Shown: positions 26,965 through 36,238, counted from the first letter of the stretch. The stretch is 64,000 bases of DNA from Paenibacillus piri (GCF_004354045.1 NZ_SMRT01000018.1:66473-130472); one strand, 5' to 3'. A program made the numbers and translations. The notes: a model not told the origin generated them from the letters alone.

Positions 26965-27200
26965 TACCTGTCGGAGGACAAGAATTATGCGCCGCTCCAG
27001 CTCTTTCCGGCGTTTGGCTCGCTCGCTTTCCTTGCGTTGGGTCCATTGGTAATAACCGCTTCGGGATACGTTGAAGATAGCACATAGCTTCGCAGATCCC
27101 GCAAGGCCTTGTCATCCGACTTCAGTTGGCCACTGCCCGGGAAGGCTTGCGCCCCACCCTGCTTGAATTCGGACACCCACCGATATACGGTATTGTCATG
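26965..27200 (-). mobile_element. IS3-family insertion sequence remnant
   Basis: Minus-strand pieces of both transposase frames. The end of OrfA reads WVSEFKQGGAQAFPGSGQLK followed by DDKALRDLR. Then, after a deletion and a frame change, the start of OrfB reads IFNVSRSGYYQWTQRKESER followed by RRKELERRI. The DDE catalytic core is absent, so the element is dead. Confidence 0.85.
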
Positions 27201-27403
27201 TAAACCTTTTCAAAATAAAGGTGAGGAATACTTATGGAACAGCACTTTGCTAGGATAAGCCATCTCGAAATGACCTACCCAAAAAAATCCTCCGCATAGT
27301 TCTCCCGTTCCCCGTGCCGGAGCGAGGGGACATTCGCGGAATTTGACAAGCGCACACGAACTTCCGCCAAGCCGGTCATATAGTACCGGGGAGGTGATTC
27401 ATT

Positions 27404-28180
27404 GTGTTCAAAAAGAACTATCGCAGCCGCACTATCAGAGGCAAACTGCGGGTCTGCCGATATTTGTCCGCGAATCGTTCGCTGAAAAAAAACATTCCCC
27501 ATACAAGACTGCTCACGCTCCCCAATATGAGAAAGATGACGGCTAGCCATTCCTCGCTTTATATCAAGCCAGATATCGGTTCGCTCGGAATCGGCATCTT
27601 CAAGCTGACGCGGACGCGAAACGGGTTCAAGCTGCGTTCCTCGCAGCGGGGCAAACGGAGTATCCGGTTCAAATCAACGTCTTCCGTTTACCGGCATATA
27701 CTGGCGAAACGCCAGGGGCGAATGATTATTCAGAAGACAGTGCGACTTGACCGGGCGGGAGAAAGACCGTACGACATTCGCGTTATGGTGCAGCGTAAGC
27801 CGGGAGGAAGCTGGACATGTACCGGGATGGCGGCCAAGGTCGGACGGGCGGGCAAGATTGTAACCAATTATTATCAGGGCGGAGAACTAATGTCGATGGT
27901 GTCGCTGCATAATCGAAAAGGACTGCCGGAAGAACAAGGCAAGGCGCGCATCCGCCATTTAACCCGCAAAGCGCTGGACATCGTACGGACGCTAAGCGCC
28001 AAACGTTCGGGCATGCGCGAGATGGGCGTCGATTTCGCCTACGACCGAAGCGGGCGGCTTTGGGTGCTGGAAGTGAACAGCAACCATCCTCAATTCCATC
28101 CGTTCAAAAAGTTCGACCGAGCAGCATACGTCCGGATGATGCGTTACGCCCGCAGCTATGGCAGGAAAAGCGCAAAATAA
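27404..28180 (+). CDS. YheC/YheD-like ATP-grasp spore coat-associated protein
   Basis: 258 residues. The ATP-grasp motifs are SLYIKPDIGSLGIGIFKLTR, QKTVRLDRAGERPYDIRVMV, AAKVGRAGKIVTNYYQGGEL and GVDFAYDRSGRLWVLEVNSN. GTG 27404 follows GGGGAGGTGATT. It is rich in G+C and arginine, with the same fold as the gene at 26088 but only moderate similarity to it. The role is presumably in the spore coat; the ligase substrate is unknown. Confidence 0.85.
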   Translation: MFKKNYRSRTIRGKLRVCRYLSANRSLKKNIPHTRLLTLPNMRKMTASHSSLYIKPDIGSLGIGIFKLTRTRNGFKLRSSQRGKRSIRFKSTSSVYRHILAKRQGRMIIQKTVRLDRAGERPYDIRVMVQRKPGGSWTCTGMAAKVGRAGKIVTNYYQGGELMSMVSLHNRKGLPEEQGKARIRHLTRKALDIVRTLSAKRSGMREMGVDFAYDRSGRLWVLEVNSNHPQFHPFKKFDRAAYVRMMRYARSYGRKSAK

Positions 28181-28316
28181 GTAGTGCGAGGGCACTCGAT
28201 AGTTGGGGTCTGTAAAATGAAATGTAAAACCATTGAAAAGATTTCAAATGGGACATAAGTTACATCAGATTATCCATTTCGGAGGTTGAGCAGATCCAGT
28301 ATGTTGGCTCGTCTGC

Positions 28317-28530
28317 GTGAACAATTTGACGGGCTTCAGCCAAGCATCTCGGCATGTTATCCGAAAACAATTATTCAAAAGTGCATCGGCTGCGTTGCTG
28401 GAGTTGGAGCGGTTTGAAGAAACGTGGGGTGAAAAGTATCCCTTAATCGGTGAAGTCCTGGAGCCAGAACTGGAACGAGTTGTCCACTTTTTTCATGTAC
28501 CCGACGGAGCTGCGCCCTTCTGGCTCATGT
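28317..28530 (+). mobile_element. IS256-family (mutator) transposase fragment, frameshifted
   Basis: The frame gives SAALLELERFEETWGEKYPL and, after a shift of one base, VKSWSQNWNELSTFFMYPTE. This is the IS256 stretch just before the conserved R-IYTTNAIE motif, which is missing. A dead fragment. Confidence 0.75.
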
Positions 28531-28599
28531 TTCTGGTCACTGTCTTGCCATAACGCTTAATTCGATTCAGCAATGTTTAGTCAGCTACCGTGACTCGAT

Positions 28600-28800
28600 G
28601 TCAGGAAAAAGCTCTGAAGGATACCCCCCCGCGACTTACTACATCTGCAATAACAAGAGCATCCTTCGGATCGCTTTTAGAGGGAGAATTATCCCGATTC
28701 TCCTTATTTCTTTTGGTTGTCGCAGGATTCACCAGAACGAAGTTAATTTCTTTGATGGTAAGCCAGTTCCCGAGCCGGACCGAAATTGGCCGGATTTCGG
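28600..28800 (-). mobile_element. IS110-family transposase fragment
   Basis: The reverse complement reads LVNPATTKRNKENRDNSPSK, SDPKDALVIADVVSRG, PSELFPDIESR. These are the N-terminal DEDD-transposase block of IS110, where the second Asp of the site lies in the KTDPKDA motif. Frames are broken on both sides. Confidence 0.8.
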
Positions 28801-28903
28801 ATTCAGGCGCCGTATAAAGCCTTAGGTGTCTGTCACGGTTATAGTGTAGTTTATTTAAAATCGGAAAGAGTGTGACAATCGCCTACTAGCGAAATCAGGA
28901 CGT

Positions 28904-29968
28904 TTAGCTGCTATACGTTTCAATCAGCTTGACAATCGTTTCTACCGCATTCGTTTCAAAGCGGGATGACATGGCTTCTTTGTAGGCTTCACACTTCACA
29001 TAGAGCGTTTCAACACGTTCAACGAGGGATTCGGAGGTTAGCTCTTCTTCCGGAAGCACATCGGCGTAGCCGGCCTTTTGGAACGATTTAGCATTTAAAA
29101 TTTGATCGCCTCTGCTCACCTGCAGCGAGAGTGGAATGAGAAGCATCGGTTTTTCCAATAAGAGAAATTCATAAATCGAAGTGGCTCCCGCCCGGGAAAT
29201 TACCAAATCCGACATCGCCATGACATCCGGAAGCTCGTCAGAAATATACTCAAATTGTCTGTACCCTCTCTTGCCGGAGAGATCTTGGGAGACATTTCCA
29301 TTGCCGCAAATATGTACAATTTGGAATTGTGCAAGCAACCTGTCCAGATTATCCCTGACGGCCTGGTTAATAACTTGAGAGCCAAGACTGCCGCCCATGA
29401 TCAGAATAACAGGCTTCTGGGAATGAAAATCACAGAGGTGATAGCCTTTTGAAGCTTTCCCGTTTAAAATTCCCTCACGAATCGGAAGTCCCGTTAAAAT
29501 CGCTTTTTGATCCTGCACATGCTGCATCGATTCCGGAAACGTGATACAAACCTTCGTTGCAAAAGGAATCGAAATTTTGTTGGCAAGTCCCGGCGTCATA
29601 TCTGACTCATGGATAATGACCGGGATCTTGTTCATCCGGCTTCCAAGAACGACCGGGACGGAAACGAACCCGCCTTTCGAAAAAACGATGACGGGCTTCA
29701 AACGACGTAATAATCTATAAGACTCGTAAACGCCTTTAATGACTCTGAAAGGATCTTTGAAATTTTTGAGATCGAAATATCTGCGCAATTTCCCGGAGGA
29801 AATCGGATAAAAAGGAACGCCTTCGCGCTCGATAATGTCTTTCTCGATACCGGCGGCTGAACCGATGTAGCAGACTTCCCAGCCTAATTGCTGAAGCTTG
29901 CTCATCAGCGCGATGTTCGGCGTGACGTGTCCCGCCGAACCTCCTCCGGTAAAGACGATGGTTTTCAT
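28904..29968 (-). CDS. murG: MurG: UDP-GlcNAc--lipid I N-acetylglucosaminyltransferase
   Basis: 354-residue peripheral membrane enzyme that converts lipid I to lipid II on the inner face of the membrane. The N-terminal glycine loop is FTGGGSAGHVTPNIALM, the second loop VIIHESDMTPGLANK, the UDP-GlcNAc site ILIMGGSLGSQVINQ and DLVISRAGATSIYEFLLLEK. The length is normal. The genuine dcw cluster genes are absent, so this is probably an extra copy. It overlaps by a few bases with an ftsW-like fragment and lies beside a peptidoglycan-remodelling van cluster. Confidence 0.92.
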   Translation of the reverse strand: MKTIVFTGGGSAGHVTPNIALMSKLQQLGWEVCYIGSAAGIEKDIIEREGVPFYPISSGKLRRYFDLKNFKDPFRVIKGVYESYRLLRRLKPVIVFSKGGFVSVPVVLGSRMNKIPVIIHESDMTPGLANKISIPFATKVCITFPESMQHVQDQKAILTGLPIREGILNGKASKGYHLCDFHSQKPVILIMGGSLGSQVINQAVRDNLDRLLAQFQIVHICGNGNVSQDLSGKRGYRQFEYISDELPDVMAMSDLVISRAGATSIYEFLLLEKPMLLIPLSLQVSRGDQILNAKSFQKAGYADVLPEEELTSESLVERVETLYVKCEAYKEAMSSRFETNAVETIVKLIETYSS

Positions 29969-29974
29969 GCCATG

Positions 29975-30235
29975 TCACCTCGAATAACGGGATATATTAA
30001 GCAGGATGCCGATCGATGTCAATATAAGCGTCAATGATGACCCTCCCGCACTTATGAGCGGCAGTGTAATGCCCGTGACCGGGTACATCCCGATCACCAC
30101 GCCGATGCTAATGATGACTTTCACAGCAATCATGCCGATAATGCCAACGGCGATGAGGCTGGCGAACGTATCAGGAGCCGTAATAACAAGAGTAATATGT
30201 GTTTCAGGCAAAAAAGTTATGTAGCTGGATGCCAT
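29975..30235 (-). pseudogene. C-terminal fragment of an FtsW/RodA/SpoVE lipid II polymerase
   Basis: 86 codons, only the last two or three membrane segments of the SEDS family, ending with the signature GMYPVTGITLPLISAGGSSL and LNISRYSR. The full protein is about 370-400 residues. Its stop is six bases before the murG start, the order seen in spoVE-murG. So it is a truncated partner carried along with murG. Confidence 0.8.
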
Positions 30236-30281
30236 GGATAGTTGTATCAGTTACTATAGGGGCAGCGTACAGTGAAATGTT

Positions 30282-30971
30282 TCATTTTACTGACTGCAAA
30301 GCGTTCTCGACCTGGGCGAGATGCTTCGCCATCGTCGCTGCGGCCAGCTTCGGATCTCTGTCGCAGATCGCTTCGAATAGCTTCATGTGCACCTCGAACA
30401 GCTTGCCGGCCATATCCTTCCCGCTATAAAGCCACAGCCTGCGGCTATCCTTAATGGTGCGGAACATCGCCGCGGAAATGTGCGTCACAATCGTTTCCAG
30501 AATCGCGTTGTTGGATGCCTTGGCGATAGCGAGGTGAAAGTTCGTATCGTAGATCTGGCTGATCTCCTCGTTGCCGACGGCGTCCCGCATTTGTCCGATG
30601 ATTTTGCCGAGCTCTTCGACGTCTTCGGCGGTGCGGTGTTTGGCGGCAAGCTCCGCCGCGCCGACCTCAAGGATCTTGCGCACCTGAAGCACCTGCGATA
30701 GTTCGGCGTTCGACGTCTGCAGCGATTCCAGCACCTCCTGCGGTTCGAGCCCGGGCTTCTTGACGTAGGTGCCGCCGCCTTGCCGCGATTCGACGAGACC
30801 GAGCGCCTTCAGATGGCTGAGCGCCTCGCGCACCGTCGACCGTCCGACGCGGTACTGCGCCGCCAATTGATCGATCGTATCGAGCTTCTCGCCCGGCTTG
30901 ATCAGTCCCGCTTCGATGATGCGCCGGAGCTCGTCCGTAATGATTTCGTAATTTTTCTTTTGCAAATTCAT
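30282..30971 (-). CDS. GntR-family regulator, FCD type (LldR/GlcC-like)
   Basis: 229 residues. Winged helix (PGEKLDTIDQLAAQYRVGRS, TVREALSHLKALGLVESRQG) then an FCD ligand domain with the metal-binding residues (YDTNFHLAIA, FEVHMKLFEAI). It is clearly richer in G+C than its surroundings. It is divergent from a glycolate-oxidase fragment, the classic arrangement of a hydroxy-acid regulator and its target. Confidence 0.88.
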   Translation of the reverse strand: MNLQKKNYEIITDELRRIIEAGLIKPGEKLDTIDQLAAQYRVGRSTVREALSHLKALGLVESRQGGGTYVKKPGLEPQEVLESLQTSNAELSQVLQVRKILEVGAAELAAKHRTAEDVEELGKIIGQMRDAVGNEEISQIYDTNFHLAIAKASNNAILETIVTHISAAMFRTIKDSRRLWLYSGKDMAGKLFEVHMKLFEAICDRDPKLAAATMAKHLAQVENALQSVK

Positions 30972-31045
30972 GGCCTATCTCTCCATCCCGCAGCTTGTAT
31001 CGATAATTCTACTCTCTGACAGCCATTGTCGGTGACACTTATTAT

Positions 31046-31273
31046 ATAGATACGCCGAATGAATTGTATGCGTATTCGTACGATGCGACGCCGATTTTCA
31101 ATCAATGCCGGATGCGGTACTGCTGCCGGGGACGACCCAAGAGGAGGCGGGCGTGCTGCGGACGGCGAATGAATACGGCATTCCGGTCGTGCCGCGTGGC
31201 TCGGGTACGAATTTGGCGGGCGGCACCATACCGGTGCGCGGCGGCATTGTGCTGAACATGAACAAGCTTATTT
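31046..31273 (+). pseudogene. glcD: N-terminal fragment of glycolate oxidase FAD subunit
   Basis: The plus strand reads TPNELYAYSYDATPIFNQ, then after a one-base shift MPDAVLLPGTTQEEAGVLRT, PVVPRGSGTNLAGGTIPVRG, GIVLNMNKL. This is the start of the FAD-binding PCMH domain of GlcD. It is cut off at 31273 next to vanX. Only about 75 of about 470 residues remain. Confidence 0.85.
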
Positions 31274-31282
31274 AGAAAATCA

Positions 31283-31891
31283 CTATAAAACAGGGAAATC
31301 AAAATAGCTATTGGGATATGGTTCGTTTCTTAGTACATAGTGCCACCATTCGAAGCTATATGGTTCAAACCCACTGTTTTCCATGATGGAACGCAAAAGT
31401 CTGCGATTTTGCGCTTCCATGCTTGCAATCCCTCTTGCCGCATGGTGTGAACGCTCATCCATAAAATCGAAGCTGCCTCCCATGGAAACAAGTGCCCCCG
31501 TATCTAAGTGGTAAAGCGTAAGATCAATAGCACTTCCACGACTATGACTTGATTGTGACGCCACATATCCTTTTGCAACCATCTCGGTTCGCTCGATATT
31601 CGGATAGTATTTTTCTTTTGTGAGGTTGTCTTCCGGTTGTTCGGACCAACGCAGGAAGCAATCTACCGCACGTTTGGGCCGATACCCGTCCCATAACAGC
31701 AAACCGTACCCAAGAGCCGCCGCTTGCTTCTGCACCTCCAGCAGCGCAAGGGCTACGGCATGTGTTCCCACTATTCGATTGACCACATATCCGTCTACTG
31801 GTTTCCCTGTAAAATTGTCCCATGTGGCATATTTGGCGTCCCAGCGAACACCGTGCAATATTTCATCTAAAAAAACAAATCCCTTTTCCAT
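31283..31891 (-). CDS. vanX: VanX D-Ala-D-Ala dipeptidase
   Basis: Zinc dipeptidase of 202 residues that removes D-Ala-D-Ala, so only D-Ala-D-Lac enters precursors. All active-site residues are in the positions of enterococcal VanX: Arg71 (GYRPKR), zinc ligands His116 and Asp123 (SHSRGSAIDL), Glu181 and His184 (FEWWHYVLR). It ends FDFPVL. Five bases separate it from the ligase gene, so the two are co-transcribed and probably coupled. Confidence 0.95.
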   Translation of the reverse strand: MEKGFVFLDEILHGVRWDAKYATWDNFTGKPVDGYVVNRIVGTHAVALALLEVQKQAAALGYGLLLWDGYRPKRAVDCFLRWSEQPEDNLTKEKYYPNIERTEMVAKGYVASQSSHSRGSAIDLTLYHLDTGALVSMGGSFDFMDERSHHAARGIASMEAQNRRLLRSIMENSGFEPYSFEWWHYVLRNEPYPNSYFDFPVL

Positions 31892-31896
31892 GCTTA

Positions 31897-32928
31897 TCAG
31901 CCCCTTAACGCTAATTCGATCAGGCGGTCAATCAGTTCGGGAAGCGTCATACCTGCAGCGGCCATCATACGGGGATAACGGCTGTATGACGTGAAACCGG
32001 GCAGGGTATTGACTTCGTTAAGCACAATGCGGCCGTCATCTTGTAAAAACATATCAACACGGGAAAGACCTCTACAGCCGAACGCCTTATATATTTTTTT
32101 TGCCATTTCCCGTATCCGTCCTCGCTCCTCTGCCGACAAGTCTGCGGGAATGGTTATAACTGCGTTTTCAGAGCCTTTTTCCGGCTCGGCTTCCTGATGA
32201 ATGCGAAAGATACCGTGCCGCAGCCTGATTTGGTCCACCTCGCCAACAATCAACTCGGAACTGTTTCCCAATACGGCACAACCGACCTCACAGCCCAAAA
32301 CAGCCTGCTCAATTAAGATTTTGCTGTCATATTGTCTTGCCGATTCAATTGCGGCGTCCAATTCGTCCGCGCCATTGACTTTTGTCACGCCATAGGATGA
32401 GCCTGAACGCGCCGGTTTAACAAAAACAGGATAGGCGAACGCATCTGTCGCCGGCCTATCGTCTTTATTAATAACCCAAAATTCGGGAGTAGCTATGCCA
32501 GCATTTTTCGCAATGATGTATGCCAGCGATTTGTCCATACAAATCGCGGAGCTTTGAATATCGCAGCCCACAAAGGGGATACCGGACAATTCAAACAGAC
32601 CTTGTATTGATCCATCTTCACCCGACTTGCCGTGCAAAACCGGAAATGCTACATCAACGTGGTGGATTTCATATTCATGGTTCTTTATAACAAGCAATCC
32701 GTGCATTTTTTTATCCGGTGAGAGCACGGCTGAATAGCAAATGCCGTTTTCCCATTCCGCGCACGGTTTTTCGCACATTTTCCAAACACCGGATTTCGTA
32801 ATTCCAATGTATAACGGCTCGTACTTTTCGTTGTCAATGTTAGCGGCGATCTCACTTGCGGATTTTACCGACACATCATGCTCCTCCGAGCAACCGCCAA
32901 ACAGGATTGCAACTTTTACTCTATCCAT
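31897..32928 (-). CDS. vanA: VanA-type D-alanine--D-lactate ligase
   Basis: ATP-grasp ligase of exactly 343 residues, the length of VanA. It carries AILFGGCSEEHDVSVKSA, the ATP-binding VFVKPARSGSSYG, and the omega-loop His244 (FRIHQEAEPEKGSENA) that selects D-lactate over D-Ala at neutral pH. It ends LNEVNTLPGFTSYSRYPRMM. It is far closer to VanA/VanF than to VanB. ATG 32928 follows AAAGGAGCC and overlaps the end of vanH. Confidence 0.95.
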   Translation of the reverse strand: MDRVKVAILFGGCSEEHDVSVKSASEIAANIDNEKYEPLYIGITKSGVWKMCEKPCAEWENGICYSAVLSPDKKMHGLLVIKNHEYEIHHVDVAFPVLHGKSGEDGSIQGLFELSGIPFVGCDIQSSAICMDKSLAYIIAKNAGIATPEFWVINKDDRPATDAFAYPVFVKPARSGSSYGVTKVNGADELDAAIESARQYDSKILIEQAVLGCEVGCAVLGNSSELIVGEVDQIRLRHGIFRIHQEAEPEKGSENAVITIPADLSAEERGRIREMAKKIYKAFGCRGLSRVDMFLQDDGRIVLNEVNTLPGFTSYSRYPRMMAAAGMTLPELIDRLIELALRG

Positions 32929-33889
32929 GCGCCAGGCTCCTTTCAAAATCCAAACAGTTCTTAATTGTTTTTTCAACGGTATCACGCAACGCCTGTTCGG
33001 TATAATAAGCCGTATGCGGCGTGATTATCACGTTCGGCATCCTTTGAAGTTTCAGTAAAAATTCATTATCAATTAGTTTTTGTGTGCAATCAAAGTAGAA
33101 AAGCCCTTCCTCTCCCTCCAATACATCCAATGCGGCGCCGCCCAGTTTTCCGTTTTCCAATGCTTTAACCAGCGCATCGGTATCTACAAGCGCACCGCGC
33201 CCTGTATTGATAATAAACGCGCCTTGCTTCATTCCCCTTATTTGTTCGTGGCCGATGATATGGCGCGTATCCGCATTGAGCGGCACATGAAGCGTAACGA
33301 TATCGCTATTTTGCAACAACGCATCAAACGGGGCATAGTTTGCCTCTACTTTTTGGCTGCGATCATAAGCCAGCACATGACATCCAAATCCCCGCAGCCG
33401 CTCAATAACCGCTTTGCCTATATGGCCGGTTCCCAGCACGCCGACTGTCATGTCGCGCAGTACCTTGCCACGGACGCTGTCCAGCCTGAAATCATGTTTT
33501 TCCACAGAGCGCTCAATAGATTTCGCGTTGCGTACTGCCATAAGCATCAGCATCATGGTATAATCGGCAACGCTATCCGGCGAATACGCCACATTGCCGA
33601 CAGCGATACCCATTCTCTTAGCGGCAGTTGTATCTATATGATTGCAGCCGATGCTTCGGGTAGAGATATATTTCACGCCGGCTCTTTTCAGCGCAAGAAG
33701 AATAGACGCGGAAACCTCGGATTTGTGTCCTACGCTGATACATCGATTGCAAGGGGCTGATATGGCGTTGTCTTCCGACACGGGGGCGTTAATTATCGAG
33801 GGCATAACGCCAAAGCGTGGCGAAAGGGCACGGAATGCATCTGCTTCATCCTGCTCGCATCCATAAAAGGTAATGCCGATGTTATTCAT
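32921..33889 (-). CDS. vanH: VanH D-specific 2-hydroxyacid (lactate) dehydrogenase
   Basis: 322-residue NAD(P)H enzyme that reduces pyruvate to D-lactate for the ligase. The coenzyme loop is GVLGTGHIGKAVIERLRGFG; the catalytic Arg lies in INTGRGALVD, the Glu in the ALDVLEGEEG region, and the His in ITPHTAYYTEQALRDTVEK. ATG 33889 is used because an AAAGGA lies about 12 bases ahead; the upstream ATG abuts the ribosome site. It is closest in wording to VanH of the VanA type. Confidence 0.93.
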   Translation of the reverse strand: MNNIGITFYGCEQDEADAFRALSPRFGVMPSIINAPVSEDNAISAPCNRCISVGHKSEVSASILLALKRAGVKYISTRSIGCNHIDTTAAKRMGIAVGNVAYSPDSVADYTMMLMLMAVRNAKSIERSVEKHDFRLDSVRGKVLRDMTVGVLGTGHIGKAVIERLRGFGCHVLAYDRSQKVEANYAPFDALLQNSDIVTLHVPLNADTRHIIGHEQIRGMKQGAFIINTGRGALVDTDALVKALENGKLGGAALDVLEGEEGLFYFDCTQKLIDNEFLLKLQRMPNVIITPHTAYYTEQALRDTVEKTIKNCLDFERSLAHG

Positions 33890-34051
33890 AATTAAGACCA
33901 TTCCTTTCTACGAAAGGCACCAATAAGAAATGAAACGGGGATGCCGATCGCAGTAAATTGAAATATATGAAGAGGAGTGATAAGTTACAGGCAGAGTGAC
34001 GGCAAACTACAGAGCACGCGGAGATGAGTGGCGAAACGGATTGCCGTTACC

Positions 34052-34879
34052 CTATATTTTCGGCTCCTTAATTTCCACATTCTCTGGCAGGGGATAGCGG
34101 ATTTCACATTTGTTGGTGTAAAACAGCTTCTGCCCTGTTATTTCGCAGGTATCCGCGTCAATTTCCGCTCTCTCAACCTTGACGTATTCATAAATCCCGC
34201 CGCTTTCGCGGGAATACTCAATGCCGCCGTTTGCAACTCTGTACAGAACTTGGGGCCGCTTGTCCACGAACACCGTCCCTATGATGTTTTCATCATCGAA
34301 CGCCACTGAAATTTGATATGTACAATCGGTATCGTTTCGCGCCTTTAAGTCAATCCATCCCTCGTAGATTGTTGCGTCCACCCCTTTGATTTCGTCACTG
34401 TTTGGTTCGGGAAACTCCTTGACCTCGTGGCCGCTCCGCTCGGTGACCGTCAGCGGCGTGTGCAGGAACATCCAAAACAGCAGGTTGCTCATTTGACACA
34501 AGCCGCCGCCCGGCGCGGTAGTGAGTTTGCCATTTGTCACCGTAAGACCGTCTTTATAGGGAATATGCTTGTCCGCATGGCGTACAAGCCACCAAAAGGA
34601 AAAGGTTTCACCCGGTCTTATCAAAAGGCCGTTCAGTGTCTTTGCCGCCAGCTTCAGGTTAAACACCTTGTTTTTTTGATATGCCATATCAAAGCCGGTA
34701 TGGCCGTTGTATAAGGCGCAGCCCGTTTCAAAAAGCTTATAAGGAAGCTCCTTCCCGTCAATGGTTTCCGCGTAGCGGCGACCATCAAACCGCATCCCGG
34801 CATAAAAACACATCTTCCGCTGCATTACCCTGACCGGCAACAGGAAAGGGAATATTTGTGTCACTCTTTTTCTACCCAT
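34052..34879 (-). CDS. vanW: VanW-family protein
   Basis: 275 residues of the VanW family, accessory to VanB-type operons; its biochemical role is not known. The text matches VanB-operon VanW closely: FPFLLPVRVMQRKMCFYAGM, FNLKLAAKTLNGLLIRPGET, GGGLCQMSNLLFWMFLHTPL, and FPEPNSDEIKGVDATIYEGW. No signal peptide was found. It is first after the van promoter, before vanH, as in vanB, although its partners are VanA-like. Confidence 0.92.
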   Translation of the reverse strand: MGRKRVTQIFPFLLPVRVMQRKMCFYAGMRFDGRRYAETIDGKELPYKLFETGCALYNGHTGFDMAYQKNKVFNLKLAAKTLNGLLIRPGETFSFWWLVRHADKHIPYKDGLTVTNGKLTTAPGGGLCQMSNLLFWMFLHTPLTVTERSGHEVKEFPEPNSDEIKGVDATIYEGWIDLKARNDTDCTYQISVAFDDENIIGTVFVDKRPQVLYRVANGGIEYSRESGGIYEYVKVERAEIDADTCEITGQKLFYTNKCEIRYPLPENVEIKEPKI

Positions 34880-34899
34880 GTGAGCACCTGCCTTGTATT

Positions 34900-35020
34900 T
34901 TAATCCACGCATAACTTGTCATATCCTTCTCTGGCGAAACGAAAAAAGCTCTTTCTTACGGTTTAAGTCTACCGCATAAGAACGAGCCATTTTTTAATAT
35001 TAAATTGTTAATTTCCTAAG
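34900..35020 (-). promoter_or_regulatory. van resistance promoter region upstream of vanW
   Basis: An intergenic stretch between vanS and vanW where VanR-regulated transcription of W-H-A-X should begin. It is A+T-rich and contains the first of three VanR-box candidates. There is an inverted repeat around GTTCTTATGCGG... only weakly. No canonical sigma-A -35 is obvious, as expected for an activator-dependent promoter. Confidence 0.5.
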
Positions 35021-35076
35021 AAAAAGTAGTGGGACCTTGAGATTTTCCTAAGAAACGATGTTCATTTCTTAAGAAC
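35012..35076. promoter_or_regulatory. Three phased VanR-box candidates
   Basis: TTTCCTAAGAAA at 35012-35023, TTTCCTAAGAAA at 35044-35055 and TTTCTTAAGAAC at 35065-35076. Start-to-start distances of 32 and 21 bp are close to three and two helical turns. The last box overlaps the vanS stop codon. They match the TAAGAAA core of VanR sites. Confidence 0.7.
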
Positions 35077-36238
35077 TCCTTTTATCAACCAAGTCTGGCA
35101 AGGCCGGAAGCTCTACCGTGAACGTCGTGTAGTTATCATTGCTTTCCGCGTAAATCTGCCCGCCATGCTGAACAATGATTTCTTTTGCAATCGCCAATCC
35201 AAGTCCCGCGCCGCCCGTATCGGAAGAACGAGCATCGTCCAGCCTGTAAAACTTTTCAAATATGGCAGCGAGCTTATTTTTGGGGATGCTTCCGGCGTTC
35301 TTGAAAACGATGGACACCACATCCCCGGAGAGGCCCGCCGTAATGTCAATGAAGCTGTCGTCCTCGCAGTATGCAGCGGCGTTTTTCAAAATGTTGTTAA
35401 AGACCCTCGCCAGCTTATCGGGGTCGCCGAATACGGTCAAATCCTCGGAAGCATGGATAACCGCCTGTTTTCCATTCGAGGCAAGCTGGGGATAAAATTC
35501 ATCGGTCATCTGCAACAGCATATAGTATAGGTCTATGTGCTTTTTCGTGAGCGTAATCGTTTGGAGGTTATACCGCGTAATCTCAAAAAACTCGTCGATT
35601 AGCTGTTCGAGGCGATACGCTTTGTCCAACGTGATATGCACATACTTTGCCTTTTGCTCTACCGGCATGTCTGGCGCCTCGTCAAGCAGGCTCAGATAAC
35701 CGATAACGGATGTAAGGGGCGTTTTAATATCATGCGCCAAGTACATAACAACGTTATTTTTTCTTTGTTCGGCCAGCTTTGCATCCTGCTCTCGCTTTTC
35801 CAGAGTTCGTTTTAATGTGCCCAGCTTCTGTTCCATGAACTCCATTTCCGTAGAAAGCTCAATTTGTTTATCTTCGTTCTGAATAAGTATATCAATGCCG
35901 GTATTTATCTCGTCAAAGTATTTTGCAAATTTTGAAAGCATGACGCGACATAGAATAAGAATACTAATGGCAATCGCCACATAAATAAAGATTTCCATAT
36001 TATTCCGTATGGTATACTGATATATTGTCATCGCGTCCTGACGCTCTAAGTTAAAACTGTTTTCCAAAAAACGTACGCTCCACTCCCCAAGTGCTTGCTG
36101 CAGGATAAATAAACGCAAAAACGACACGAATACAATTGATGCCATAACAATCACAAGAATATACAGGTAGAGTTTTCGTGTTAGTTTGGAATAATCGGTT
36201 TTTTTATTCTTATTTTTATTTTTCAACCTTATAGCCAA
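35069..36238 (-). CDS. vanS: VanS sensor histidine kinase
   Basis: 389 residues. Two membrane segments (about 23-45 and 83-100) flank a short external loop. A HAMP-like linker (LSKFAKYFDEINTGID) follows, the phosphorylated His169 in MYLAHDIKTPLTSVIGYL, then the ATPase boxes (NNILKNAAAY, GGAGLGLAIAKEII). The family phosphorylates VanR on glycopeptide signal and acts as a phosphatase otherwise. TTG 36238 overlaps vanR by 23 bases, showing translational coupling. It is VanA-type in wording. Confidence 0.93.
   Translation of the reverse strand: MAIRLKNKNKNKKTDYSKLTRKLYLYILVIVMASIVFVSFLRLFILQQALGEWSVRFLENSFNLERQDAMTIYQYTIRNNMEIFIYVAIAISILILCRVMLSKFAKYFDEINTGIDILIQNEDKQIELSTEMEFMEQKLGTLKRTLEKREQDAKLAEQRKNNVVMYLAHDIKTPLTSVIGYLSLLDEAPDMPVEQKAKYVHITLDKAYRLEQLIDEFFEITRYNLQTITLTKKHIDLYYMLLQMTDEFYPQLASNGKQAVIHASEDLTVFGDPDKLARVFNNILKNAAAYCEDDSFIDITAGLSGDVVSIVFKNAGSIPKNKLAAIFEKFYRLDDARSSDTGGAGLGLAIAKEIIVQHGGQIYAESNDNYTTFTVELPALPDLVDKRSS

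Noticed and set aside
33080..33760. 226-codon plus-strand frame
   Set aside because: Antisense to vanH, which is unambiguous.
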